From the NCBI GenBank assembly GCA_010015675.1, contig ML977042.1, positions 69,574 to 133,573 on the forward strand: a stretch of 64,000 nucleotides of DNA. The letters run 5' to 3'. The stretch comes from Byssothecium circinans. Its lineage: Eukaryota; Ascomycota; Dothideomycetes; Pleosporales; Massarinaceae. Shown one piece after another: positions 34,880 through 46,791 of this stretch; positions within the stretch are counted from its first letter, which is position 1, and each line of letters starts with the position of its first letter. The position numbers were made by a program, and so were the translations under genes. The notes under the pieces were generated by a model that was not told the origin of the DNA, made no database searches, and saw nothing but the letters and a program-made list of their open reading frames with translations.

Positions 34880-36295
34880 GCTCACGCCGACTAACGGTGG
34901 TGTGATTGGCGGGCCAGGTCCTGGGCTAAAGAGGCGGTAAATAGCTCGTAAACGAACAACTGTAACTACCATATGAATGATAGTAGATATGAAGTTGTAT
35001 GTGTCGCCTGAGCGTGAAGTGGTCCTCGGATGACTGCGCCTCAGTGACGGCGAGCTTCCAAATCACTGTCGTACACAGTTCCCGCTGACGGCAGCGGTAC
35101 GGTCTGGATCTGTGAATGTATGTATCGTTGTGCGTGAGCGCGCAAGGATTCAAACCAAGATTCATTGTAGTTCGCGCAGCAAATTGTCGGCGTGTAAGAG
35201 CAGTTCTTTTTAAAGATTTGCCTGTATGCAGAGGGCTGGCGAGAAAGGCGTGATTGGCCGTCACTGCTTTCGAGGCCACGAGGAGACAGGAATAGCCCTC
35301 TGTGCGCCTAGGTGGGCTGCATTGCGTGAATTACCAGTGCGGAGACGTTAATTGAACATGAATATATGAGGTTGGAGATAGTTGGAGGGTTCACATCATA
35401 AGGAAGTGGATGATAGATGGTTAGACGTTAGTGGCGGACGAACTGAGCAGGAACGGCTTCGAGTATGCGCCAATAAGTCTGGCCATCAGCAGAACATCAT
35501 CTTCCAGCTCGCATCACAACATCCCTTTACGAAGCTTCTTCTTCTTTGTGTCCTCGTTCTTCGCAATTGCTCACTCTCTCACCGGCGCCCCGCGTAAACG
35601 AACCGGCTGCTCGTCGCTCACCCGCTGACTGTTCGCAGAGCCGCCCCGTTGTGGGCACGGAGTGGCTCCGACTTGGGAACGACGTCCACCGTGCTCGCAT
35701 AGCACACGGCATCCGATTTAAGGCATCGGTAGTGTCGAGAGCTTCTAGCTCACAGGTTGCAAGATTCCAAATCGCCAGCTGCAGCTTGGGGTGTCACTGA
35801 GTGTGCGGATTTTGGCTCTTCGTTATAGGTGCGCCCAATCGCCGTTGACAACCGTTTAAACGTTATCGTCTCCGCTGCGCCACTCTATCTCTCAGCGTTT
35901 CTCGCAATTCGCCGTGTGTTTGTCGTTGGGCTTGGAACCTTCAACCTGCGACGCGCAAAGGATCACTTGTCGTCTCATTGCACTTCCGTGGTACCTCCAC
36001 CCGCGTCTCTGTCACGCGTGGACGAACATCACTATTTACACTTCTCCCTCTCATCTTTAAGGGACAGACAATCGGTCTAATCACTGGTCTTTAGGCACAA
36101 GAAGCTCTTTCCTCATTACTATCATCGATTTTCCTCGTCGGCGCAGGTCTGTCTTGGTACCTTCTAGTTAATACCTCAGCTGCAGACACTGACGGCATGC
36201 AGCCTCTCTTCCAGAGCTGCGGATACTCTCCGACCTCTCTCCACTGCACTGTTTGAGCTCCAGGTGTGCCCGGTGATCAATGCGAGGCGCATAGC
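34880..36295. other. intergenic, upstream of bZIP gene
   Basis: About 1.4 kb. The right half is pyrimidine-rich with many short open frames and probably forms the long leader and promoter of the bZIP gene. No separate gene is supported. Confidence 0.55.
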
Positions 36296-38391
36296 ATGGC
36301 AGGTTCATCCCAATCGCCAGACCCTTCGATGGGGGATGCAAAGTTTCCGGATAGCTCTGGTGAGTGACGGCACTTTCCTTGGCACCTTCACAGCGCCTGA
36401 ACTGCTCCGCGTTTGAAGCCACATCTGTTTTGTCTCTGCCTTGCAACAGCTATTATCTGTTACCTGTTCCCCTTGGCATCTATTCCCTCTGCCGTCATTG
36501 GCCTTTTCCGGCCCAGCATGTTTCTCTCGCTCAGTCGCACGTCCCAAAGCACCCTGCAGAGACACCACGAGTCTCGTCGCGCAAGCTTCGTCCGATCAAG
36601 CATAATGCTACATCCTATCTGGTACGGCATGCCCACCTACCGAACGTGGACATGGTCGCATTGACCATGTTGTTCACTGCTGTCGGCCAGTTCTACCCAA
36701 CTACATATACAAGACCGTGCAGCCCTCATCCAAGTCAAAAGTCAAAGCTCTTTACTTCATACACGCATCTATATTGTAATTTCTTTTTTTATCACTATTT
36801 AATAATTGTTCTGATTTCTCTCTTGCGTTATGTCGCACAATCGTTACGTGTCCTGGTCGGATGCAGGCGTGCTGACCATGGCGCCCACCTACCCTCCTAC
36901 CGGCGCACCACCTGTCGAGTACCCTTCGCCTGTGTCGCGACGAGCTTCGGAATGTTTCTCTGCTGCCTCTGAAGCGGCGGGCAGTCGAAGAGGTAGCACG
37001 GCTGGTTTCGCGCCGGAGGTGGAGGGTAAAGGGCAATGGCAATCGTTAGGCAATAATTCGGACTCGAAGAGTCCACTATCAAACTTGACATTTTTCAAAA
37101 GCCTTACGGAGAAGAAGACGACACGAGGTAAAGCTTCCCAAATCCATTGTCCTGGCTTGTCTAACTGTACTAGATGGTCAACCACCGAAGCGGAGAGGGC
37201 CCAAGCCCGACAGCAAGCCGGCCTTAACCCGTCGACAGGAACTCAACCGACAAGCACAGAGGTATGTGCTCTCATTTTTCTTTCATATTTCATTTCTGAC
37301 TCGTTCAAGAACGCACCGTGAGCGGAAAGAGATGTACATCAAGGCGCTCGAGCAAGAAGTTCTCCGCTTGAAAGAGTCGTTCACCGGTGTCGCAAAAGAG
37401 CGGGATGCGTTTGCGGAAGAGAATCGGCGATTGAAAGAGCTGCTCATGGCAAACGGTATCTCTTTCGACTTCGCCAGCCCACCCAATGGCATGCCCCAGT
37501 TCAGCAGTTCGTACGGTGGCAGCTCATCAGGCAGTGTCTCCGGCGGCTACGGCACTCGCACCAACTCGACTGGATACACGTCGCCCCCTACGATGCACCA
37601 CCGCGCATCTCTCTCGCAAGACACGCCCATCCACCACCACCACCAGCAGCAGCAGCAAGGCCCGCCACCAAATGGCATGGACTATGATCAAATCGGAATA
37701 GATTTCGTCTTAACGTACGACCGCACGCCCTATCTTTCTCCTCCACCCCAGCAGTAATTTCCACTCAAACCACCCTCTCTACTCCACTCGTCCGTCTTTT
37801 ATAATTCCATTCTTCCTCCACTCCTCGTACGTTCTACGTAATCCATAATACCATTTGCTACGAAAAAGCGCTCGTTTTCTGACTGCTACGCGCCATATTT
37901 CCAGTCTAGAGCGCCCCTGCATGGACCATATGCAGTTCCTAATGGTGCGAGCGAACGACGCCGACGAGCTTGTCAGCGGCCACGCGCTGATGGCTACCGC
38001 GCCGCCCGAGTCGCATATCGCGACCTGCCCACACGAAGACTATCCGCATCAGATGCCGGATATCGCGATGCCGGATCTTATGAAGTTGCTGGACCTCAGC
38101 AACCGTCTTCCGTTGGATGGGGAGATTACACCGATTATGGCGTGGGCGATGATCTTGAGGGATCCGAGGCTCAGGGAGCTTGAGAGGAGAGATCTCCAGG
38201 TGATTAAGGAGGAGCTTGTCGCCAAGGTCAGATGCTATGGGTAAGCTTTCCGGTTGTTCATATTGTGTGATTGAGACTAATGTAAGTGCAGCTTCGGCGC
38301 AGTTCTTGAAGAATTTGAAATCCGGGATGCTTTAATGGCAGTCCTCGATGGGAAGAGTAATGGAAATAATGTCGCGGCCACAAACGCTTAA
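36296..38391 (+). CDS. bZIP transcription factor
   Basis: Nuclear DNA-binding regulator. The core is firm: exons at 36867-37127, 37174-37261, 37310-37714, 37905-38240 and 38292-38391. The basic region and zipper are split by two introns: PPKRRGPKPDSKPALTRRQ, then ELNRQAQRTHRERKEMYIK, then the leucine heptads of LEQEVLRLKESF. A Gly/Ser/His/Gln-rich stretch follows, then a conserved C-terminal part beginning GIDFVLTLERPCMDHMQFL. For the start I prefer ATG 36296: a 64 nt exon (MAGSSQSPDPSMGDAKF) ends at a GTGAGT donor and joins in phase at 36867, giving 417 aa with a 507 bp first intron. The alternative is the unspliced ATG at 36830 (408 aa). Related fungal bZIPs exist but I cannot give a sure name. 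Confidence 0.85.
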
Positions 38392-38826
38392 CGGATGGGC
38401 AGGCTCCCTGCGGGGAGATAATGAGATGCAAAAGAGAGGACGTAAACTACAGTCTTGTGGGACGGGTTGCGTCTAATCTCTCGCTCAACGTATACAATGC
38501 TGTCATGCTTTACGAATTGCATTTTTGTCTTCAGATTGAATATTGTCTTCGTTGTATGACGTGTGCTTTGGTGAAAATGAGTATCGACGGTACCGTGTTT
38601 GCCTTGCATATCTGACTCGCCCCCGCGTCACGTGGTAGCTCAAACGTGCCAGAGCTTCAGATAGCACCGTTGTCTCAAATCACTCCTCTCCCAACAAGCC
38701 ACACATCCACTTCTCTGAATCTACAAAAGCTTGTAGTAGTTTTTCCAGACGAGTTTTCCTCGCTCCTTCTTCCACTGTCAATTAAGTCTCACCGATCTCC
38801 TTCCAACTCCACATCCACATCACACC

Positions 38827-39892
38827 ATGACCGAGCTCAGCGTCTACGACAACGACCCAACCCTCTACCTCTTCACCTCCCTAACCGCCGGATCCTCACA
38901 CATCGTAACCGCAACATCTCGCATCGAGACGATCCTCCGAGCGAACAAGATTCCCTTCAAGGGTGTGGACACAGCCACCGATGATCTCGCACGGAAGCTA
39001 TACAGTCGCAGGGCAAGCGGGAAAAAGCTCCCATTGCTAGTAAAAGAGGGCTACGTGATCGCGGTATGGCTTCCACAGTTCCTCGACATAGGCTGGCATG
39101 GCAAAGAAAGGGAAAGAGGCTGACGGAGAAAATGTGTAGGACCTCGAGCAAGTCGAAGAATGGAACGAATACGACGAACTCATAGAAGCCCTCGACGTCT
39201 CCGCAGCACCTGCCTTTCTCCCCGCAAAACCCGCACAAGCACCATCCTCCTCTTCCACACCTGCAAAAGCACCCACCATCAGCGCAGCCGCCAACACAAA
39301 GACGAAGGAAAACACGCCCGGCGCAACGCCAACATCATCATCAGAGCAAAACCTCGCGATCCGCCAACTCGGCGCCGAAGCCGCCAAAGTCGCCGCGTCG
39401 AAGAAACCAGTCCCAGCGAATATTACGATCACAAACCCGTTGTTGGCGGAAAAGATGAATTCACCGGTGCCAGGGTTTGCGAGCACGAGGGATGCGGAGA
39501 AGACGGATCCGAGTGGCCTGCTGTCGCCGCGGTTGGTGCCGTTGCCTATAACGCCGAATCTGCCTTTGAAGTCTCCGTTGCTTGGAGCGAGTTCGCCTGG
39601 GGTGCCGAAGGTTGAATCGAAACCTGTACATTCGCCTTCGTCTGCGCATGCGGATGCTGCCGCACCGAGAGCTTCTACGACTGTCAAATCTCCCACATCT
39701 TCCTCGTCGATAAAGAGCCCACCGCTTCCTACATCGCCAGATGCTTCGAAGCCTGGGGTTACAAGTCTGGTGACGGAATCACAGGCGCAAAAGAGCGGAA
39801 CGTCAGTGAAGGAGGAGAATAAAAAGGTCGAGGACGAACAAGCGGCCAGGGAGGCTAATAGTAGTGAGGAAGAGGAGAGCGAAGAGGAATAG
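38827..39892 (+). CDS. thioredoxin-fold (SH3BGR/glutaredoxin-like) protein with disordered tail
   Basis: Two exons are inferred (intron 39064-39139), giving 329 aa. The first 100 residues resemble the SH3BGR/glutaredoxin-like fold: a beta strand (PTLYLFTSLTAGS), a helix, then IPFKGVDTATDDLARKLY and KLPLLVKEGYVIADLEQVEEW, ending at ELIEALDV. The Cys pair of true glutaredoxins is absent, as in SH3BGR proteins, so redox activity is unlikely. The other two thirds are Ser/Pro/Ala/Lys-rich, predicted disordered, with an acidic end (SEEEESEEE). The role is probably as an adaptor or scaffold, but this is inference. Confidence 0.75.
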
Positions 39893-41547
39893 GTGACGAC
39901 TAAAGGGAAAGAGGACATAGTGAAGACGCAGGAACAGGACCCGAGAGCGGCAGATAAGGCGGGGGAGAGTGTGAAGGATTGAGTGAATACAAAAACTTTG
40001 CTTTGAGGGAGGAGTGACGTGCTTTAGGATACCATGTCTCATGTCTGCTGAAGTTGGCGTAGGGTACCTAGGGTTTCGAATTCCACGATCATGTTGGAGA
40101 GAAAACATCCGACCAAACATATACAATCTCAACAAGTAAAATCGCCATAGTTCAGAATTGGTGCTATGCATAATAATTTGGCCCAACTGCTCGTATATGC
40201 ACCACCCTTAACTAAACCCCCCGTACAGAGCTTACATGTTTTGATGAATCAGCCTTAGGTGTTATATGGACCCAATTATAAACTTATGTTGATATATCTT
40301 AGCACAGAAGGCTTGATAGAAAGATAAGAACTCACGTTTAAGAGGAATTAGCTACGTATTTCATGTGCAGAAATCTTATGCGATGATTAAAGCATCACGT
40401 ACTGATGTAAAGCTACGCTGTTATACCTTGCAGTGCATTCGTAGGGCTCTCGCAACTGCGTAGTAGGCATTAATTTATTTGTTAACGACTAACGAATTAT
40501 CATACGGCACTATAGTTGGCCTTGGGGCATTTTAGGTATCATGTAGAGGGATGTGCAGCCATAGAACTGTTGTTTCAACCTTTGCATGGCTTAGCTTGCC
40601 ACTGTTGTTATACTGCACTTGAAGGTAGTGTATAACAAGATTGTACTCCGTTAGTCTGTTCTACTTGGTCAATAATACGGATGAAGAGAGTGGGCTAACG
40701 TCCAGTGAACAGGAGAGTTAACCGTCCCGGTCATGTTTATCTTCGATCGCCCAATACGGCAGTTTCATGCAGATGGGTGCTTTCTCGATCTTTGTGTTAT
40801 CAGGCTCGCATTTCTGCCACGGAACAATTCCGCCCGAGGTAGCAATTGGCCTATTACGTCCCGTTCAGACATACAAGCAACGAATCACCATCTCCCACTT
40901 CCACCCATCATCATTCACGAACAACGTCCTCCATCTTCCCCTCATCTCTCGCACACCATGGCGTTGCGCCCATCTGCCTCCAAGGCTACCATGCGTGATA
41001 ATACTTAGTAATTGGCCAACTAAACGAAGCCAACTCCACTGATAACATCGAAACGGCCGCCCATCCACACCATCCCATCACTCAGACACTCACTGATAGG
41101 ACTAAGCGTTCCCCCGCGCTGCATCATTTGCTGCAGTGTCGCCTATCGCGCAGGAACTAGCGGCTGTACCGCTTTCAGATTGCATGCGATGCAAAGATGG
41201 GCTAGGCCGCGGCAAGGGTAGCCAGGATTTGTAGGTGACAGGGGCATTTGTTGTAGGGTCGCGGTTTCGTACTTATTGGGCGTTGCTGGACTATCTCTCT
41301 TGTGGTTTTTGTGTGAGAGTGTGTGGTTTGGTTGTTTGGAGTGCGTGCAGTTCAGCCGCATCGTCATCGGTATACACAGTGTAGTACAAGTCAACTCGGG
41401 AAGTATACCATATCACAAGACACATTTAAATGCGCCATCCATCTCCTCCCCGCAATCCCAGGCGCAATTACAGCTACGGCCCGCAACGGTGACCGTGGCC
41501 CTTTCCTCCCCTAATCAGCTCCGACCACAATATCGACTTCTTCCACT
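39893..41547. other. intergenic, partly AT-rich
   Basis: About 1.65 kb between two plus-strand genes. 40.2-40.7 kb is AT-rich with stops in all frames. The last 300 bp is probably the permease promoter and leader. No gene is supported. Confidence 0.55.
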
Positions 41548-43681
41548 ATGGCTACACCACCTCGCAGCGTCGCCGAGGCACCCGTAACATCAATTCTCCC
41601 CGACGGCGACATCCCCTACGATCCCAACCATGCTTTCAGCGCCGACGAAGAGGCCCTCGCGGCGCTGGGATATAAGAGCGAGTTCAAGAGGGAGTTTTCG
41701 CTGTTTACGACTTTTGGGGTTAGTTTTGCCGTGTTGGGCTTGTTGCCGAGTTTTGCGAGTACGCTGTATTATGGGATGGGCTATGCGGGGACGGCTGGTA
41801 CGCTGATTCCTTTAGCGAGGAGGGGAGAGGAGGCGAGTGAATTGGGATTTCAAAGAGATATTTCGAAGCTTAGAAGCAAAGTGCGGTGGCGGAACGAAGG
41901 GAAGCTGACGAGTGTTCAGGTATGACTTGGGGTTGGATCATCGCCATGGTGGGCATTCAGTGCGTAGCTATGAGTATGGCGGAACTCTGCTCCTCAATGC
42001 CTACGAGTGGTGGTCTCTACTACGCTTCTGCCGTTCTCGCACCGCCTGGATACGGGCCCTTCGCTGCATGGATTACTGGATGGAGTAACTGGCTCTCACA
42101 AGTCACTGCCGCGCCCTCAGGTATCATCAAACCCTTTTCTCTCCAACCTCTCCTTCCCCCAATCTCGCATAATCAATCCTTCCCTTCCCTTAAGAAGAGC
42201 TCATGTCTAACTCACAGAAACAGTAAACTACGGCATCGCCGCCATGACCCTAGCAGCAGCCTCCATCCAAAACCCCTCCTACACCCCCACAAACTACCAA
42301 ACCTTCCTCCTAACCGTGCTCCTCATGCTCATCCACGCAGTAATGTCCTCCTTCCCCACAAAATGGCTCGCGCAAATAAACTCCGGCGGCTCAACCTTCA
42401 ACTTCATCGCCCTCATCATCGTCATAATCCTAATCCCCGCTGGAACCGACCGTCCCGACCGCGGCCTTCCCAAGTTCACAGCCAACAAGGACGTCTGGGG
42501 CACAATCTACCCAGGTACAAGTTTCCCGCCAGGGATCTCAGTACTCATGAGCTTCATCGGCGTGATATGGACAATGAGCGGATACGATTCCGCCTTCCAT
42601 CTCGCAGAGGAATGCTCAAACGCAGACATCGCTTCTCCCCGCGCCATAGTCCTGACCTCCGCCGTCGGCGGCACATTCGGCTGGTTTCTCCAACTCGTTG
42701 TCGCCTACACCGTCGTCGACATCTCCGCCGTTCTCGACTCGGATTTGGGGCAACCCTTCGCTGCATACCTCATGCAATGCATGCCGCAGAAGATCGTGCT
42801 TGCGATCCTCTCGCTGACGATCATCGCCGGGTTCTCCATGGGCCAGGGCTGCATGATCGCGGCGTCTAGGGTTACGTTTGCGTATGCTAGGGATGATTGT
42901 TTCCCGTTGAGCAGCTGGTGGAAGGTCGTTAATACGACGACGAGGACGCCGGTTAATGCTGTGTGGTTGAATTGCGGCGTTGGGATATTGTGCTTGTTGC
43001 TTATTTTCGGGGGCGAATTGGCTGTGGGGGCGTTGTTTAGTATTGGGGCTATTGCGGCTTTTGTTGGTGAGTTTTTTCCCCCGCCTTCTCTTCTTCTACT
43101 CTCTTCCGCCTTGAATGTATAAAAGCCGTCACAGAGGAACTTGGGGATCATATAATAACCCGATCATGTCAAAGCGTTCACAACTCCAATATTCATCCGC
43201 GTCTTCTTCGTCGGGAGCCGTTTCCGCCCGGGCCCATGGAACCTCGGCCGCTTCAGCATCCCCATCGGCGCCATAGCTTCCGCCTTTGTACTCCTTATGG
43301 TTCCTATACTCTGCCTTCCTAGCGTGACGGGTGCAGAACTCAAGTAAGCCATCTGTCCCCCTTACTCCAACCTCTGTCACCCCCACCGTCATCCCCAGAA
43401 CGATGCATGTACTGACACGAAAACCCCCCAGCACCGAAACAATGAACTGGACCGCTGTCGTCTACGGCGGCCCCATGCTCCTAGTAACCATCTGGTGGTT
43501 CGTCAGCGCGCATAAATGGTTCAAAGGCCCGAAGGTGAATATCGACCATTTGATGCTCGGGAGGGAGGGCAATGTTGTGGTGGGTAAAGGGGAGGATGGC
43601 GTTGTTGGTGGGGATAGTGAGGAGGTTGTTGCTGCTGGGGAGAGGAGAGGTAGTTTGGATAAGGGGGTGCGGGGCAAGTGA
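41548..43681 (+). CDS. APC-family permease (GABA/choline transporter type)
   Basis: Plasma-membrane amino acid, GABA or choline permease of the ACT group. Five exons are inferred (introns 41798-41919, 42121-42217, 43067-43174, 43344-43431), giving 572 aa. A polar N-terminus is followed by about 12 hydrophobic segments. The ACT signature is visible: FGVSFAVLGLLPSFASTLYYG, MAELCSSMPTSGGLYYASAVLAP, WITGWSNWLSQVTAAPS, MSGYDSAFHLAEECSNA and FAYARDDCFPLSSWW. Intron 3 uses a weak GTCAAAG acceptor; the alternatives I looked at break the frame before PIFIRVFF. The C-terminal tail is charged and Gly/Val-rich. Substrate is not predictable. Confidence 0.9.
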
Positions 43682-43917
43682 GTGGGTGAGTGAGCGAGGG
43701 GTAGAGGAGGCTTGGAAAGGGCTCTGGTTTCCGTATATTAAAGCTCATAGTTTGAGTGGATGAGGTTACATGACCAGGCACAAGCCATTGTTATCCTACG
43801 GCTGATCAAGATTAAGCAGGCGAGGAATGGTGCCTGAAGGTTCAAGTCTTTAACCACCAGAAGCGCATAAGCAAGCCTTGCGACCCAATACTGTATACCC
43901 GAACGAACCAGAACCCC

Positions 43918-45469
43918 TCAATAATAGCTCGTACCCGCCGTATACTCACTCGTCGTCCCCGGAAAAGCACCCACAGGCGCGCCGGCCGCCGGAGTCCTTT
44001 CTTCATCCCCACTGTCCTCCTCTTCACCTTCGAATGCTTCCCCCGGATCAGGAGGCGCCCTCATACGGATGATAGCGTGCTCTTCTAGCGCGGGTATAAT
44101 GTACATTTTGGGTGTATGTATTTCTCTCCCCGAGGGTATAGTCGCTATCAACTGTTCAGATGGAGGGATGGTTTGCATGGACATCTGTTGCATTTCGTTA
44201 GCTTTGCGAGCTCGAGAAAACCGGTGGGAAGGATCTTCGTTCCCATCAGGCTCTCTGCACGAGCTACAAAATCGACCAAAACAAAGGGGTATGGTGAATG
44301 GGTGTACTCACCGTATCATTCATCTTCTCCCACTTCCTCAGCAACATATCCACAATCCTCCCCTCCTCAAACTTCCCCGCATCAGCTCCCCACCCCTCCC
44401 CCTTCTCCACCTTTTTATCCTCCCTCTTCTCCTTCCACTCTTTCTTCAGCTTCGAAAGACCCGATGCTTTCTTCTCCTCATCAGCACCGAGTGCAGTGAA
44501 TCCAAGCTCTTTTCTCGCGCCTCGCAACCACGCAATACCCTCCCCAGTCTTCCCGGCCAACTCAGCATCGCAACCGAGGAACCGACACGCCTTTGCCTTG
44601 GCCGTTCGTCGAAGGTCATCGACGTACTTCATGAAGTTCTCGTCTACTTTGGCATGGCCGAGCATGGCTTGCGCTTTCGCTGCGTGCTCGGCTGCTGCGA
44701 GACAGAGGCGGGCGAAGAGATGCGCGCGCACTTTCGGTATTTCTATGCCTCTGAACATCCAATCCTTGTTCTGTTTATTCCGCTCTTCTACGACTACAGC
44801 CGGATAGGGGTCGTCTTTCAGCACTGAAATGATAGTCGCTTCGGCCATGGAGAGCTCGGTCAGCGCTCCGAGAACCGGGCTGGTGATATCTACCGCCACA
44901 GGCTGACTATTCCACTGCTGGGCCCGGTTCATTAAATATGTATGTACCGCGTTCGCGTCGAGGAAATGGGACATGGCCGCGCTAATAGCGGTCTTGCGTT
45001 GTTCGGGAGACGGTAACGTTGCATTGTAGAGGGTATGGAGTTGCGCTCGGCCCTGTAGGCTATAGACATACGCCAGCGTGGATAATGTGAAGAACAGTTC
45101 GCTCTCCAGGCTCTTCAGCTTGATTCGTACAGGCTCGCGGCCAGGCAGCGTAGCTCCCAATGTGGAACGCCATTCTACTTCCAGCTCTTTGACCAACACC
45201 AAGTCGATCTCTTCGCCTGCACAGCTGGTGCCGCTGAGACCTGCATCGAGGGCGAAGAGGTAGGGTATATAATCCTGAAGCGCAGATAAGACAGTGGAAA
45301 GATTCGAAGCTTGTGCTGAGGGCGGGATCCGCTTGTATCGCTTTAGGACGTCTCGCACTACGCCTCGGGCGGTGGTGGCACAGTTCGGGAGGGACGGGTG
45401 AGTGCTGCTGCTGAAGTAATCAGTGAAGGATATGCTCGAGGCTGTGGGCAGGACAAATGGAAACGGCAT
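43918..45469 (-). CDS. palC: pH-response regulator PalC (BRO1 domain)
   Basis: Component of the ambient-pH signalling pathway that leads to PacC processing; PalC links the plasma-membrane sensor complex to ESCRT-III (Vps32). Two exons are inferred: 45469-44312 and 44184-43918. The 127 bp intron has a GCTAAC branch site. The product is 474 aa. The start MPFPFVLPTASSISFTDYF matches PalC proteins closely, and the BRO1 domain follows over about 370 residues, with ALQDYIPYLFALDAGLSG and RAQQWNSQPVAVDITSPVLG. A Lys/Glu-rich helix and an acidic, disordered C-terminus complete it. Length is near that of Aspergillus PalC. Confidence 0.93.
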
Positions 45470-45884
45470 GGTGGAGAAGTATGGTGTTGCGTCTGATCTG
45501 AAGCTTGATGCAGGTACGCAGGGATGGTGGGGCTCTTGGCGCCATCATCGGCTGCGACATCTGTGAAGAAGTGTTTTTTTGAAGTTCAGGCCTGAACCCT
45601 TTTAGAAGTGATATCAGCATATTTTAGAAGATGATGGCTGAACGAAACAAGTTCATTGCTGCTATGTCAGAACACGCCGGACCAGCCAATCTTCTAGCGG
45701 GCATATATACAGAGTTGCCGGGTAGTGGAAGCTGCTTCTTCTCCGTGTCATTCTCAATTCGTTCTTCAAATCCTTGTCATTGAACATGGCATTGATTGCA
45801 GCAGCTATACATGCTCGCTGTCGCCCTCGTAAGCTTTCGACGTCCTTTCGCTCCTCTTCTCATTTTAAGCTCCCGGGTTGTCGT
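45470..45884. other. intergenic, palC promoter
   Basis: About 415 bp between palC and the complex I subunit gene, both on minus. No other gene is seen. Confidence 0.6.
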
Positions 45885-46341
45885 CTATTGGTTCTTCTCG
45901 AGGTAGTGTGTCTGCGCGAAGAGATATCCCTTGACCTTGGCATCCTTGAGGAGTTCGAAGTACCGCTCTGCACGCATAGAATCAGCAATTGTTCCCGTAT
46001 GCAGCCGCCTAGCACCAACTCTCACACCCAAAAACACGCCCATACAGTCGGAACTCCCCGCATACACGCGCAAATCACCCCTCCTCGATTATAACAAAGA
46101 TCTCTCAGAACATACCTCTCAAATGTCCACACTTCTCCAAATGATTAACGCCCTCCCTCCGGTAACACTTGCCCAGCTCATCCCTCACCAACCTGGCCAT
46201 CATACTCCGAACCCACTGCTCCCGAATAATCGCATCCTGAGCCGCCTTGAACGCCTGATTGTCGTCGTAGTCGACGCCCTCGAAGGTGGGTGCAACTTTG
46301 GGCTTCTTGGCGAGGAAGGCTTCGGACTCGGGCGTCGGCAT
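45885..46341 (-). CDS. mitochondrial complex I subunit NDUFB10/PDSW (fungal 12 kDa subunit)
   Basis: Accessory subunit of NADH:ubiquinone oxidoreductase in the mitochondrial inner membrane arm. Two exons are inferred: 46341-46116 and 45967-45885, with a 148 bp intron (GTATGT donor, GTGCAG acceptor), giving 102 aa. It starts MPTPESEAFLAKKPKV. The core AQDAIIREQWVRSMMARLVRD leads to ELGKCYRREGVNHLEKCGHL, which carries the Cys spacing of the PDSW family, and then RYFELLKDAKVKGYLF. No cleavable presequence, as is usual for this subunit. The exact Neurospora counterpart name is from memory, so I leave the symbol blank. Confidence 0.85.
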
Positions 46342-46791
46342 TGCGGCGGTCGGGAGGCTTTGGCGCCTGCGAGGTTTGTTGTGGGGTGAATTCTCTGGTA
46401 TAGGTAAGCGCTCGTGGGCGTATGCGCGGTCAATTGGGTGGGAGCTGGTGGTGGAGTATGGTGTTGATGGAGCTTGGTCGAAGGTCCGACATGGACAAGC
46501 TAGTGCACGTGATGACGCTAAGCTGATCGTCTCTCATGTCAGCTCGAACGACCTCATCTCTCTGTCTGCCCTCTCTAATATCTAGAGTGCAACACGTGTA
46601 TGCGCAATCGGGTCGAACCCGCCCAGAAACAAAAAGCCAAGCTGACTTCCAAATCAATTGTCGTCACCCCTCTTCTCCCAATTACGCGTCGCATTCACAT
46701 TTAGTCAAGCTCCGTGTCTCTAATGTACGATACATTGCATTGCAATACAATACTACTGGTAAAAAGTATTGCCAACTTTCGTCTCATATCA
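46342..46791. other. intergenic
   Basis: 450 bp, promoter side of the complex I gene and 3' side of the next gene. A short self-complementary CGGGTTCGACCCG occurs near 46610, but no tRNA can be folded around it. Confidence 0.5.

Noticed and set aside
39037..39918. 293-codon open frame on the minus strand
   Set aside because: Antisense to the Ser/Pro/Ala-rich tail of the thioredoxin-fold gene, and repetitive in composition.
41886..42869. 327-codon frame on the plus strand
   Set aside because: The first part is the permease exon 2; after intron 2 it runs in the wrong frame and becomes Arg/His/Pro-rich.
46590..46630. tRNA-like T-arm CGGGTTCGACCCG
   Set aside because: A simple short palindrome; no D-arm, anticodon stem or acceptor stem can be drawn around it.
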